Shown piece after piece: positions 6,401 through 14,326 of a stretch of DNA of 15,644 nt (position 1 is its first letter; each line of letters begins with the position of its first letter). The notes under the pieces were generated by a model. The model was not told where the DNA came from. It searched no databases and worked only from the letters and a program-made list of their open reading frames with translations. The translations under genes and the position numbers were made by a program. Source of the stretch: Acetobacteraceae bacterium (GTDB lineage Bacteria > Pseudomonadota > Alphaproteobacteria > Acetobacterales > Acetobacteraceae); assembly GCA_947476855.1 (NCBI GenBank), contig CANJSR010000057.1:1-15644 (forward strand). The letters run 5' to 3'.

Positions 6401-7444
6401 ATGCCGTCCGACCTGCCGCTGATGCTCCAGACGACCTATGCGGACCTGCTCGACCGCGCGCGCGACGATGCCTTCGCGGAATCGTTTCCGGCCGGCGGGA
6501 CCTTCGTTGCCAAGACGCTCCGCAACCGCCGCTACTGGTATTTCCAGGCCTCCTCGCCCGAGGGGCGGACGCAGAAATATGTCGGGCCGGAAACCCCCGC
6601 CTTGCTCGAGCGGATCGAGGCCCACAGGGCCGAACGCACCAGCCTGCGCGATCGCCGCGGTCTGGTGTCGATGCTGGTGCGGAGCGGCGGCCTGCCGCGT
6701 CCCTTGCCGGCGATCGGGGATATCGTCGCCGCCCTGGCCGCCGCCGGGGTGTTCCGCCTGCGCGGCGTCCTCGTTGGCACCGTCGCCTTCCAGACCTACT
6801 CCGCGATGATCGGCGTCCGTCTGTCAGGCACCGCGGTCCAGACCAACGACATCGACGTGGCGCAGTTCGTCGATGTCTCCCTGGCGGTCGGCGAGCAGAC
6901 CGCCCCGATGCTGGACGTCCTGCGCGCGGCCGATCCCACGTTCCGCGCGGTCCCGCATCTCCACGCCCCGCACGAGGTCACCTACGCCGCGTCCAACGGC
7001 CTGCGGGTCGATTTCCTTGCCCCCAATCGCGGGCGGGAGAGCGAAATCCCCTACCGGCTGCCCGCCTTCGGCACCGACGCGCAGCCGCTCCGCTTCCTGG
7101 ATTTCCTTATCCGCGACCCCGAGCCGGCCGTCCTTTTGCATGGGACCGGCGTGCTGGTGTCCGTCCCGGCGCCCGCACGCTTTGCCTTGCACAAGCTGAT
7201 CGTCTCCCGCCGCCGCCGGGACGGCGACGCCAAGCGCGACAAGGATCTGGCGCAGGCGCGGACCCTGCTGGAGGCGCTTGTCCGGCGTCATCCCACCGAA
7301 CTGCGCGCCGCCTGGGCCGAGGCGACCGGACGGGGCCGGACCTGGCAGCGGCTGTTGGCGGAGGGTCTGGCCGGCATCGACCCCCGCATCCAGGAAAAGG
7401 TGCTGGCCACCGTTGGCAGCCCCACCCAACCGACCGAATCTTGA
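6401..7444 (+). CDS. Nucleotidyltransferase-fold protein, GSU2403 family
   Basis: 347-residue protein resembling the GSU2403 / NTP_transf_8 family of nucleotidyltransferase-fold proteins, whose substrate is not established. An N-terminal helical and basic part (YADLLDRARDD; NRRYWYFQ; GRTQKYVGPE, about residues 8-66) precedes the catalytic-type core: GVLVGTVAFQTYSAMIG (Gly126-Thr127 in place of the classical GS/GG) followed by QTNDIDVAQF with D150 and D152 as the expected metal-binding pair. A C-terminal RFALHKLIVSRRRRDGDAKRDKDLAQA stretch resembles the helical region of other minimal nucleotidyltransferases. The start ATG 6401 has GAAGG 8 bases upstream; the open frame continues leftward to 5144 but that part is antisense to ndk and doxX. 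Two palindromic elements precede it. The ABC-F gene begins 44 bases after its stop. No HEPN or other obvious partner gene is adjacent. Confidence 0.8.
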   Translation: MPSDLPLMLQTTYADLLDRARDDAFAESFPAGGTFVAKTLRNRRYWYFQASSPEGRTQKYVGPETPALLERIEAHRAERTSLRDRRGLVSMLVRSGGLPRPLPAIGDIVAALAAAGVFRLRGVLVGTVAFQTYSAMIGVRLSGTAVQTNDIDVAQFVDVSLAVGEQTAPMLDVLRAADPTFRAVPHLHAPHEVTYAASNGLRVDFLAPNRGRESEIPYRLPAFGTDAQPLRFLDFLIRDPEPAVLLHGTGVLVSVPAPARFALHKLIVSRRRRDGDAKRDKDLAQARTLLEALVRRHPTELRAAWAEATGRGRTWQRLLAEGLAGIDPRIQEKVLATVGSPTQPTES

Positions 7445-7488
7445 CGGATCATCTTGACCTGAACCGGCGCTGACCCGATCACACCGCC

Positions 7489-9351
7489 ATGTCCCTTCTG
7501 ACCCTCACCGGCGTCACCATCCGCCTCGGCGGCCGCACCCTGCTCGACGGCGCCGACCTCACCGTCGATCCCGGCCGCCGTATCGGCCTGGTCGGGCGCA
7601 ACGGCGCCGGCAAGTCCACTTTGCTGCGCGCCATCGCGGGGGAACTCGCCATCGACGGCGGCGAAATCCGCCTCGCCCGCAACGCCCGCCTCGCCACCGT
7701 GAAGCAGGAGGCACCTGAAGGCCCCGACTCCCTCCTCGCCATCGTCCTGCAAGGCGACCCCGAGCGCCTGTCTTTGCTCGCGGAAGCCGAGACCGCCGAT
7801 CCACACCGCCTGGCCGAGGTCCATGAACGCCTGCGCGCGATCGGCGCCGACAGCGCGCCCGCCCGCGCCGCCACCATCCTCGCCGGCCTTGGCTTCGATG
7901 AGAAAGCCCAGGCCCGCCCGGTATCGGAGTTCTCCGGCGGCTGGCGCATGCGCGTCGCCCTGGCCACGGCCCTGTTCGCCAACCCCGACATCCTGCTGCT
8001 GGACGAACCGACCAATCACCTCGACCTCGAAGCCACGATGTGGTTGGAATCCTGGCTCGCCCGCTTCCCCGGCGCCGCCCTGGTGGTCTCCCACGACCGC
8101 GGCCTGCTCGATCGGGCGGTGGAGGCGATCGCCCATCTCGACCGCGGCAAGATCAGCCTGACCCCAGGCGGTTTCGATGAGTTCGTGCGCATCAAGACCG
8201 AGAAGGCGATGCAGCAGACCCGCGCGGCCGAACGGATTGCGGTTGAACGCGCCCATATCCAGTCCTTCATCGACCGCTTCCGCTATAAGGCCTCCAAGGC
8301 CCGTCAGGCCCAGGCGCGGATCAAGGCGCTGGAACGCCTGCCGCAGATCGAATCGGTGATCGAGGACACGCCGACCCGCTTCAACTTCCCCGCCCCCGCC
8401 CGCATCGCCCCGCCGATCCTGGCGCTGGACCGCTGCGACATCGGCTACAATGGCGTCCCGGTGCTGCGGAACGTCTCCCTGACCGTCGACATGGACGACC
8501 GCATCGCCCTGCTCGGCGCCAACGGCAACGGCAAGTCCACGCTGGCCAAGCTGCTGGCCGATCGGCTGGAACCGCTGTCGGGGGAAATGCGGCGCGGCCC
8601 TAAGCTGAAGGTCGGCTATTTCGCCCAGCACCAGACCGACGAACTGATCTTCGAGGAAACCCCCGTCGACCACATGGCCCGCGCTTTGCCGCGCGCCACG
8701 CCCACCCAGGTGCGAGGCCAGCTTGCCCGCTTCGGCCTGGATGCCGACCGCGCCGACACGCCGATTTCCAAACTCTCGGGCGGCGAGAAGGCGCGTCTTC
8801 TGCTCGCCCTCGCCACCCGCGACGCGCCGCAACTGCTGATCCTCGACGAACCGACCAACCATCTGGATATCGATGCGCGCGAAGCCCTGGTGAAGGCGCT
8901 GGCGGATTTTGAGGGCGCGGTCCTGCTGATCACCCACGACCCGCATCTGGTGGAACTGGTGGCCGACCGGCTGTGGCTGGTCGCCGATGGGTCCGCCCGC
9001 AGCTTCGACGGCGACCTCGACGACTACCGCGCCCTGCTGGTCGAACGCGCCCGCCCGGCCGGCAAGGCCGAGATCGCCACCCGCCGCGACGACCGCCGCG
9101 AACGGGCCGAGGCGCGCCTCGCCGTCGCACCCCTGCGCAGGAAGGCCCGCGACGCCGAGGCACGGATCGTCAAGCTGAAGACCGAGAAGGACTCGATCGA
9201 GAAGAAACTCGCCGATCCCGCGTTGTATGCCCCCAACCGCGTGGCGGAGGTCACCGCCGCCAACACCCGCCTGGCAGCCATCGCCCGGGAAACCGCCGCG
9301 GCCGAGGAGGAATGGCTGGCGGCGGAGGAAGCGCTCGAAGCCGCATCATGA
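7489..9351 (+). CDS. yheS: ABC-F family ATPase, YheS-like
   Basis: 620-residue cytoplasmic twin-ATPase of the ABC-F group, soluble proteins that bind the ribosomal E site and adjust translation rather than transporting. Domain 1: Walker A GRNGAGKST (36-44), signature FSGGW (148-152), Walker B with D172/E173. Linker about 240-310 has the P-site tRNA interaction motif with RAHIQSFIDRFRYKASKARQ. Domain 2: Walker A GANGNGKST (343-351), signature LSGGE (429-433), Walker B D453/E454. A charged C-terminal coiled coil follows from about 520. The FSGGWRMR signature, YFAQHQ segment, FDGDLDDY motif and LYAPN tail fit YheS rather than EttA or Uup. No membrane domain is encoded nearby, as expected. No clear Shine-Dalgarno sequence precedes ATG 7489. 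Confidence 0.92.
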   Translation: MSLLTLTGVTIRLGGRTLLDGADLTVDPGRRIGLVGRNGAGKSTLLRAIAGELAIDGGEIRLARNARLATVKQEAPEGPDSLLAIVLQGDPERLSLLAEAETADPHRLAEVHERLRAIGADSAPARAATILAGLGFDEKAQARPVSEFSGGWRMRVALATALFANPDILLLDEPTNHLDLEATMWLESWLARFPGAALVVSHDRGLLDRAVEAIAHLDRGKISLTPGGFDEFVRIKTEKAMQQTRAAERIAVERAHIQSFIDRFRYKASKARQAQARIKALERLPQIESVIEDTPTRFNFPAPARIAPPILALDRCDIGYNGVPVLRNVSLTVDMDDRIALLGANGNGKSTLAKLLADRLEPLSGEMRRGPKLKVGYFAQHQTDELIFEETPVDHMARALPRATPTQVRGQLARFGLDADRADTPISKLSGGEKARLLLALATRDAPQLLILDEPTNHLDIDAREALVKALADFEGAVLLITHDPHLVELVADRLWLVADGSARSFDGDLDDYRALLVERARPAGKAEIATRRDDRRERAEARLAVAPLRRKARDAEARIVKLKTEKDSIEKKLADPALYAPNRVAEVTAANTRLAAIARETAAAEEEWLAAEEALEAAS

Positions 9352-9439
9352 CGCGAATCGAGTCGGTTTGACTCTCTCATAGGTTGTATTAGGCTGCCGG
9401 CGCAGGAGAATCCCGCGTCAAAAGGAAGCGGCCGCACCC

Positions 9440-12295
9440 ATGGCAACATCAACCTCGACCTGGATCACGGGCATCAGTGCGGACTGGTCCGTAGCCGCCG
9501 CCTGGACCCCCGCCCTTGTCCCCGACAGCGCCGAGCGCGACGTCCTGATCGCCGCGGTCCCGGAGGCCGGCACGACCTACTCCGTGGCCATCCTGGCGCA
9601 GGAGACGTTCACGGCCGCCAGCGTCACCCTGGGAGATCCGGGCGCGGTGCTGGATATCGCCGGCCTGCTGCGCCTGAATGGCGGGCAGGTTGTCGCCACC
9701 GCCGGGCAGGTCACGCTGTCGGGTGGGACGCTGAGCAATCTCGGCACGCTGACCGGATTGCTGGAGGGCAGGGGCACGCTCAACGGCTCCTCCCCTCTGA
9801 TCAACCAGGGCACGATCGCCAATGACGGTGGCAACCTGTTCATCCTGGCGCCCTTCACCAACGCCGGCACGGTCATCACCGAGGGGACGGGCGGCGCCTT
9901 CCTCGGCATCCAGGGTTCCAGCCTGTCCAACCTGTCAGGCGGCACGCTGACCGGAGGCAGCTACATCGCCCGGGGCAGCGGCAATGCCTTCAACATCCTG
10001 GGCATCGCCATCGGCGCCAGCAGCCGGATCGTGACCAACGCCGCTCACCTCGTGCTTGATGGGCGCGCCAGCGGCATCCGCGGCTTCAACAACGGCACCT
10101 TCGAATCCATCGCCCTGTCACTCCAGACGATCGCCGCCGGCGGCACGCTGGAAGTTCTCGGTGGGCGCGATTTCGAGACGACCGACCCCCTGCTGAACGC
10201 GGGCCTGCTGCGGCTGGAGGGGGGCAGCCTCTCGACCGGCGGCCTCGCCATCAGCGGGACGCTGCAAGGCTTTGGCCGGGTCGGCGGCGGCATCTCCAGC
10301 ACCGGCCTGATCAGCGCGACGGCCGGGGTACTGAACATCGCCAGCCCGATCGGCGCGACCGGAGACTTCACCGTCGCGGCGGACGCGCGCGCGATCCTGC
10401 AAGGGGCGGACCTCGATACGCCGAATGTTGACGGAACGCTGTTCCAGACCGAGGGGTTGCTCGTCGCCGGCGCGGTCACCGGCACTGGCACACTGGTCGT
10501 CGAAAACGGTGGCACGCTTCTGGTGGCAACCGCCGGCGCGCAGACGATCCAGTTCGGCGGCGCCGATGCGACGGTCCTGCTGACGGACCCGGCCAACTTC
10601 ACCGGTACGCTGGTGGATTTCGGACCGGGGGACTCGTTTTTCGCCGCTGATCGGCTGATCCTGTCCGGTGTGTCGGCGACCGCCGCCGCGATCGTGAATG
10701 GCAACACCCTGGCCGTGATCGCCGGCGGAACCACGATCGATACCGTCGCGCTGGATGGGGACTACACGGGCGCGACCTTCTCGGCCGTGTTCCAGGGCGG
10801 CAGCACCGTGATCACCCCCCTGTCCGGCACCCCGGCGCGGGACGGGCTGGACGCCGTCATCACCGTCACCGACCAGGCCGGCGTCGATGACACGCTGGAG
10901 GGCCAAATCCTCGGCGTGCTGGATGCCGCGATCAATGACTGGGGCCAGTACATCACCGGCCACGCGCCCTTGCGCGTCCATCTGACCATCGCCGGCACGA
11001 CCAACGGCTCCATCCTTGCCGAGGCCGGGTTCGCGGGTGCCACCCCGACCGGGCAGGTGATCGCCGGCCAGGACATCTGGATGCCCGCCAGCATCCATGC
11101 CCTGACGACCGGCACCTACATCCAGGGCACCACCGCCGACATCAACATGACTCTGTTCGCCGGCGGCGCGAACCTGACAAACCTGTTCATCGACCCGACC
11201 CCAGCCACCGACGGTCCGATCCCCGCCCTGCAATTCGACCTGCGTACGGTCTTCCGGCACGAGATGGCGCACGGCCTTGGATTCTCGGGGTTCACCAATG
11301 TCGATACCGGTATCGTCGGGAACGATATCACCCTGTTCGACTACTACATCCAGTCCGTCCTCGACGCCGGCTCGATCGAGCAGGCGGTCTTCACCGGCCC
11401 CTATGCTCAGGCGGCCTACGCCGCGCTGCTGGGCACCGGGACCGCGACGCCCGTCCCGCTGACCACGCTGAACAACGGGCAGGCGCTGTTTCATCTGGCG
11501 AATGCCTCGACCGACCCACTCGGCCAGGACCTGATGAACGGCATCGGGATCGCCACCGGCACGTCCTACGCGATCTCGGCCATCGACCTGGCCATGCTCC
11601 GCGACGTCGGCGTGCCGGTCACCGCCGGCATCGTCTGCTTCGCCCGCGGCACCCGCATCCGCACCACGACGGGCGATGTTCCGGTCGAGTCGCTCGTCAC
11701 GGGCGACATCGTCATCACCGCTGACGGGCGGCGGGAACCGATCATCTGGATCGGCCGCCGCCACGTCGATTGCACCCGTCACCCGGAGCCGACCGCCGCC
11801 TGGCCCATCCGCATCCGCGCCGGCGCCTTCGCCCGCGGCGTGCCGGAACGGGATTTGTTTGTCTCTCCTAACCATGCCCTGTCCTTCCAGGACGTCTTGA
11901 TCCCCGCTCGGCTGCTGCAAAATAAATTGACAGTACAGCAAGTAGAGGTGGGAGAGGTTGAGTATTTCCACGTCGAACTGCCTCGGCACGGTTTGCTGCT
12001 GGCCGAGGGGCTGGCGGCCGAGAGTTACCTCGACTGCGGCGACCGCGGCATCTTCCCGGGCAATGGCCCCGTGATCCCGCTGCATCCCAGCTTCGCCAGC
12101 CAGACATGGGAAGCCGGAGGCTGCGCTGAACTGAAATTTGTGGGCCCAGAGGTCACGGCGGCGCGCAAACTGCTGCTGCGGCGCGCCGTGGCGGCCACGC
12201 GCCAGGCGTCCCCGAGACGGGCGTCCACCCCCAGGCGCGCCCCGGACAGGCCGACGGCGCGCGTGCTGTCCCTGGTCCGGGCGCCGGTGTCGTGA
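9440..12295 (+). CDS. Beta-helix adhesin / HExxH metalloprotease / Hint-domain fusion protein
   Basis: 951-residue protein with three parts. Residues about 1-460: Gly/Thr/Leu-rich repeats (such as GTLSNLGTLTGLLEGRGTLNG and INQGTIANDGG) typical of parallel beta-helix surface proteins, opening with a W-rich ISADWSVAAAWTPALVP motif; no classical signal peptide. About 463-730: zincin-like domain with H607-E-M-A-H611-G-L-G-F; the third His of metzincins is absent. About 731-880: Hint_2 domain opening CFARGTRIRT (Cys733 as the likely nucleophile), continuing with PVESLVTGDIV, the SPNHALSF block, and YFHVELPRHGLLLAEGLAAESYLD. A basic Arg-rich tail ends the chain. Hint domains cleave or rearrange peptide bonds autocatalytically, so self-processing at Cys733 releasing the protease-adhesin half is a reasonable inference. 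AAGGAAG lies 11 bases before ATG 9440. The export route is not visible. A lower-GC patch occurs inside the Hint part (11919-11969). Confidence 0.85.
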   Translation: MATSTSTWITGISADWSVAAAWTPALVPDSAERDVLIAAVPEAGTTYSVAILAQETFTAASVTLGDPGAVLDIAGLLRLNGGQVVATAGQVTLSGGTLSNLGTLTGLLEGRGTLNGSSPLINQGTIANDGGNLFILAPFTNAGTVITEGTGGAFLGIQGSSLSNLSGGTLTGGSYIARGSGNAFNILGIAIGASSRIVTNAAHLVLDGRASGIRGFNNGTFESIALSLQTIAAGGTLEVLGGRDFETTDPLLNAGLLRLEGGSLSTGGLAISGTLQGFGRVGGGISSTGLISATAGVLNIASPIGATGDFTVAADARAILQGADLDTPNVDGTLFQTEGLLVAGAVTGTGTLVVENGGTLLVATAGAQTIQFGGADATVLLTDPANFTGTLVDFGPGDSFFAADRLILSGVSATAAAIVNGNTLAVIAGGTTIDTVALDGDYTGATFSAVFQGGSTVITPLSGTPARDGLDAVITVTDQAGVDDTLEGQILGVLDAAINDWGQYITGHAPLRVHLTIAGTTNGSILAEAGFAGATPTGQVIAGQDIWMPASIHALTTGTYIQGTTADINMTLFAGGANLTNLFIDPTPATDGPIPALQFDLRTVFRHEMAHGLGFSGFTNVDTGIVGNDITLFDYYIQSVLDAGSIEQAVFTGPYAQAAYAALLGTGTATPVPLTTLNNGQALFHLANASTDPLGQDLMNGIGIATGTSYAISAIDLAMLRDVGVPVTAGIVCFARGTRIRTTTGDVPVESLVTGDIVITADGRREPIIWIGRRHVDCTRHPEPTAAWPIRIRAGAFARGVPERDLFVSPNHALSFQDVLIPARLLQNKLTVQQVEVGEVEYFHVELPRHGLLLAEGLAAESYLDCGDRGIFPGNGPVIPLHPSFASQTWEAGGCAELKFVGPEVTAARKLLLRRAVAATRQASPRRASTPRRAPDRPTARVLSLVRAPVS

Positions 12296-12779
12296 GCTGG
12301 TAAGAACATCGGGTCGGCCGGACATGATATTCATCGTTATGGGGAGAATTGTTCTTGCCCGTGTTGTCATGCCCGAGACACATGTTCCGCGTTACCAACC
12401 GTGAACGTCGAAAATATCGCGCTGGGATGGATGGAAGCACTTGCCAACACCAGAAGGCAGGGCTACCTACCCCGTAAATCTGCGGCGAATCCGGCATGCC
12501 CTGCTCGCCACTCGCGGTTCTCAGACGAGTATATCGATCCATTGATGCCCTGTTACATGACAACGGCCCCTCGGGGCCGCAGACGAAAACCAACAACGAT
12601 AATCATGGTCCGACCGTCCCTGGACGCTTGGCAGAATGCCGCGTCCCCGCTCAGCCTCGCCGCTTCACGGGATGAATTCATCTTCGCCGAGCGGCAAGAC
12701 GGAACGTTTCCCAATCAACCCGGGTGATCCCACATTGTCAGAAAACGCCAAGAACAGACTGGACCTTTCACACGCGAGC
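12296..12779. other. Lower-GC intergenic stretch, no convincing gene
   Basis: About 480 bases with clearly lower G+C than the rest; by my count about 29 of the first 60 bases after 12300 are G or C. Open frames on both strands lack ribosome binding sites and recognisable content. The only structure is a hairpin at 12564-12579. It may hold the promoter of the coiled-coil gene, but no convincing -35/-10 pair was found. Confidence 0.5.
12564..12579. terminator. GC hairpin, possible weak transcription terminator
   Basis: CGGCCC/GGGCCG arms around a CTCG loop make a compact stem about 270 bases after the Hint-protein stop. There is no T-run on either side on either strand, so it is not a standard intrinsic terminator. 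It may stabilise an mRNA 3' end. Confidence 0.2.
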
Positions 12780-13586
12780 ATGGAGCAGAGCGCGTCTGAA
12801 GGCAGTCATCCCCAAACCCCCGCCCCCATGGACGACGCCGAAGCGCAGATGCGCCGAGCGCTGGGGCTGAATGGGACGTTGCGGCCGAGGCCGGAGGGTG
12901 AAAGGGCTGATCAGCAGCCCCGCATCCAGGATCGGTTCAACCCCGCCCATCGCCGCCGCTTTGTCCAGGATGGCGATGTTCCCGTGGCCTATGTCCGCCG
13001 CGAACAGCCGCAACCCGAACTTACCGTCCGCCAGCCCGTTCCCGCCGCCCCCGCCACGGCCCGTCTGCAACGCATCGAAGCGCAGTTGGCCACCGAAACC
13101 GCCGCGCGCCAGCAGGCCGAACGCGGTTTCAACGAAGCCCAGGCCGCCCTCCGCGACCTTCGCACCAAGCTCGGCCACGCCGACCTCGCCCGCACCGAAG
13201 CCGTTGAAGCCCTGCGGCGGGAGCGTGAGAGCCAGCAGGCCCGCATGGCCGCCCTGCACGAACAGAGCGCCCGCCAGCAGGACCTTGAAGCGCAGTTGAA
13301 GTCGCTGCAACGCGAAGTCTCGACGCTGCAGGGCCAGTTGCATGACGAAAAGACCGAACGTAAGGCGGCCGAGAAGGCACTGCGCGCGGCCGAGGACGCG
13401 CGGGAAACCGCCGAACGCCTGGTCCGTGTGCTGACCGAGGAAGAGGCCGAAGGCGCTGGCGTCACCACGCTCGCATCCCGCCGCACCGCCAAGGCCGTCG
13501 CGAAGCCCGTCGCCCGCGTCGAGGATGACCAGGAGCCGGAGCCGGTGAAATGGTGGCTCAGCACCCCCGCGGCGAAGCGCCGCTGA
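12780..13586 (+). CDS. Coiled-coil protein of unknown function
   Basis: About 268 residues from ATG 12780. Visible parts: a short N-terminal block MDDAEAQMRRALGLNG; a basic motif DRFNPAHRRRFVQDGDVPVAYV; a long heptad-rich coiled coil (from ARLQRIEAQLATETAARQQAE to about RLVRVLTEEEAEG); and an acidic-then-basic tail ending EPVKWWLSTPAAKRR. There are no membrane segments or signal peptide, so it is presumably cytoplasmic. The defined ends around a coiled coil suggest a scaffold or binding protein, but I do not recognise a function. The start is uncertain: TTG 12735 has GGTGA seven bases upstream and would add 15 residues, while ATG 12828 begins exactly at the MDDAEAQ block. It is convergent with ccmB, 83 bases between the two stops. 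Confidence 0.72.
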   Translation: MEQSASEGSHPQTPAPMDDAEAQMRRALGLNGTLRPRPEGERADQQPRIQDRFNPAHRRRFVQDGDVPVAYVRREQPQPELTVRQPVPAAPATARLQRIEAQLATETAARQQAERGFNEAQAALRDLRTKLGHADLARTEAVEALRRERESQQARMAALHEQSARQQDLEAQLKSLQREVSTLQGQLHDEKTERKAAEKALRAAEDARETAERLVRVLTEEEAEGAGVTTLASRRTAKAVAKPVARVEDDQEPEPVKWWLSTPAAKRR

Positions 13587-13612
13587 ACGACTCGGTCGTG
13601 ACGCGGCGTCTG

Positions 13613-13635
13613 TCCCGACAGGTTACCTGACGGGA
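13613..13635. repeat. Imperfect 23-bp palindrome between convergent genes
   Basis: TCCCGACAGGT (13613-13623) and ACCTGACGGGA (13625-13635) pair around T13624 with a single A-A mismatch. It lies midway between the stop of the coiled-coil gene and the stop of ccmB. Lacking a T-run, it could be a shared mRNA-end hairpin or a protein-binding palindrome. Confidence 0.4.
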
Positions 13636-13669
13636 AGCCCGGGACCGGATCGATTGTGACGGGACGTTT

Positions 13670-14326
13670 CTACTCCGCCGCCCCGCGCAGGGCGGCACCG
13701 GCGGCCAGTGGGCAAAGCGGCAGCGCCGCCGCCAGCATGGCCGCCAGCAGCAGAAGATGCGGGCGCACCGGCAGCCCGATGGAGGCCGCATCCGCGGCCG
13801 CGACGCCGAAGATCAGCACCGGCGCGGCCAAGGGCAAAACCAGCAAGGGCAGCAGAACGCCGCCTCGCCTGGCCCCCAGGACGATCGCCGCACCGGTCGT
13901 GCCCAGCAGCGACAGCAGCAGCGTGCCGGGCAGCAGGCCGGCCAGCAGGGCAGGGATCGCGTCTTCCGGCAGGCGCAGCATCACCGCCAGCGGCACGGCG
14001 GCCACCAGCAGGGGCAGGCCCGTCACCAGCCAGTGCGCCACGGCCTTCGCCAGCGCAATCAGGCTGGGGGGAATGCCCGACAGCAGAAGCTGATCCAGCG
14101 ACCCGTCCTCCAGATCCGCGCCAAACAGACGATCCAGCGGCAGCAGCGCCGCGAGCAGGGCGCAGACCCAGATGATGCCGGGGGCAAGCCGACCCAGCGT
14201 CTCCGGCGCCGGTCCGATCGCGAGGGGAAACAGCGAGGCGGCGACGACAAAGAACAGCAGCGCGGCCATCGTATCGGCGCCGTGGCGCAGCGACAGCCGC
14301 AGTTCCCGTCCGAGAATGGCCATCAT
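13670..14326 (-). CDS. ccmB: Heme exporter / cytochrome c maturation protein CcmB
   Basis: 218-residue membrane subunit of the CcmAB ABC complex, which with CcmC and CcmD loads and releases heme on CcmE during cytochrome c maturation at the inner membrane. The length matches the family (about 220). About six hydrophobic helices are visible. The family pattern is clear: [23 protein letters not shown] at the N-terminus, [36 protein letters not shown], then a [12 protein letters not shown] helix and the [38 protein letters not shown] segment. Its ATG (14326-14324) overlaps the TGA of ccmA (14325-14323) as ATGA, so translation is coupled. An ATG at 14323 is the next alternative. No ccmC follows; the next gene is convergent and unrelated. 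Confidence 0.95.
   Translation of the reverse strand: MMAILGRELRLSLRHGADTMAALLFFVVAASLFPLAIGPAPETLGRLAPGIIWVCALLAALLPLDRLFGADLEDGSLDQLLLSGIPPSLIALAKAVAHWLVTGLPLLVAAVPLAVMLRLPEDAIPALLAGLLPGTLLLSLLGTTGAAIVLGARRGGVLLPLLVLPLAAPVLIFGVAAADAASIGLPVRPHLLLLAAMLAAALPLCPLAAGAALRGAAE

Noticed and set aside
7441..7459. TTGACG and TTGACC as a promoter for the ABC-F gene
   Set aside because: No -10-like hexamer follows either at 16-18 bases; the gene may be cotranscribed from upstream.
9356..9372. GAGTC/GACTC hairpin after the ABC-F gene as a terminator
   Set aside because: Only a 5-bp stem and no T-run.
11927..11932. TTGACA hexamer in the Hint coding region
   Set aside because: No -10 element at proper spacing; it lies in a coding AT-rich patch and no gene starts nearby.
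10118..12370. 750-codon open frame on the minus strand opposite the Hint protein
   Set aside because: Antisense to recognisable protease and Hint motifs, low-complexity composition, no ribosome binding site.
12153..12596. 147-codon minus-strand frame near the Hint 3' end
   Set aside because: Overlaps the Hint protein tail antisense, no start signal, no recognised content.
12401..12727. GTG-started 108-codon frame in the lower-GC interval
   Set aside because: No ribosome binding site, no recognised family, and codon use unlike the neighbours; kept only as part of the described gene-free stretch.
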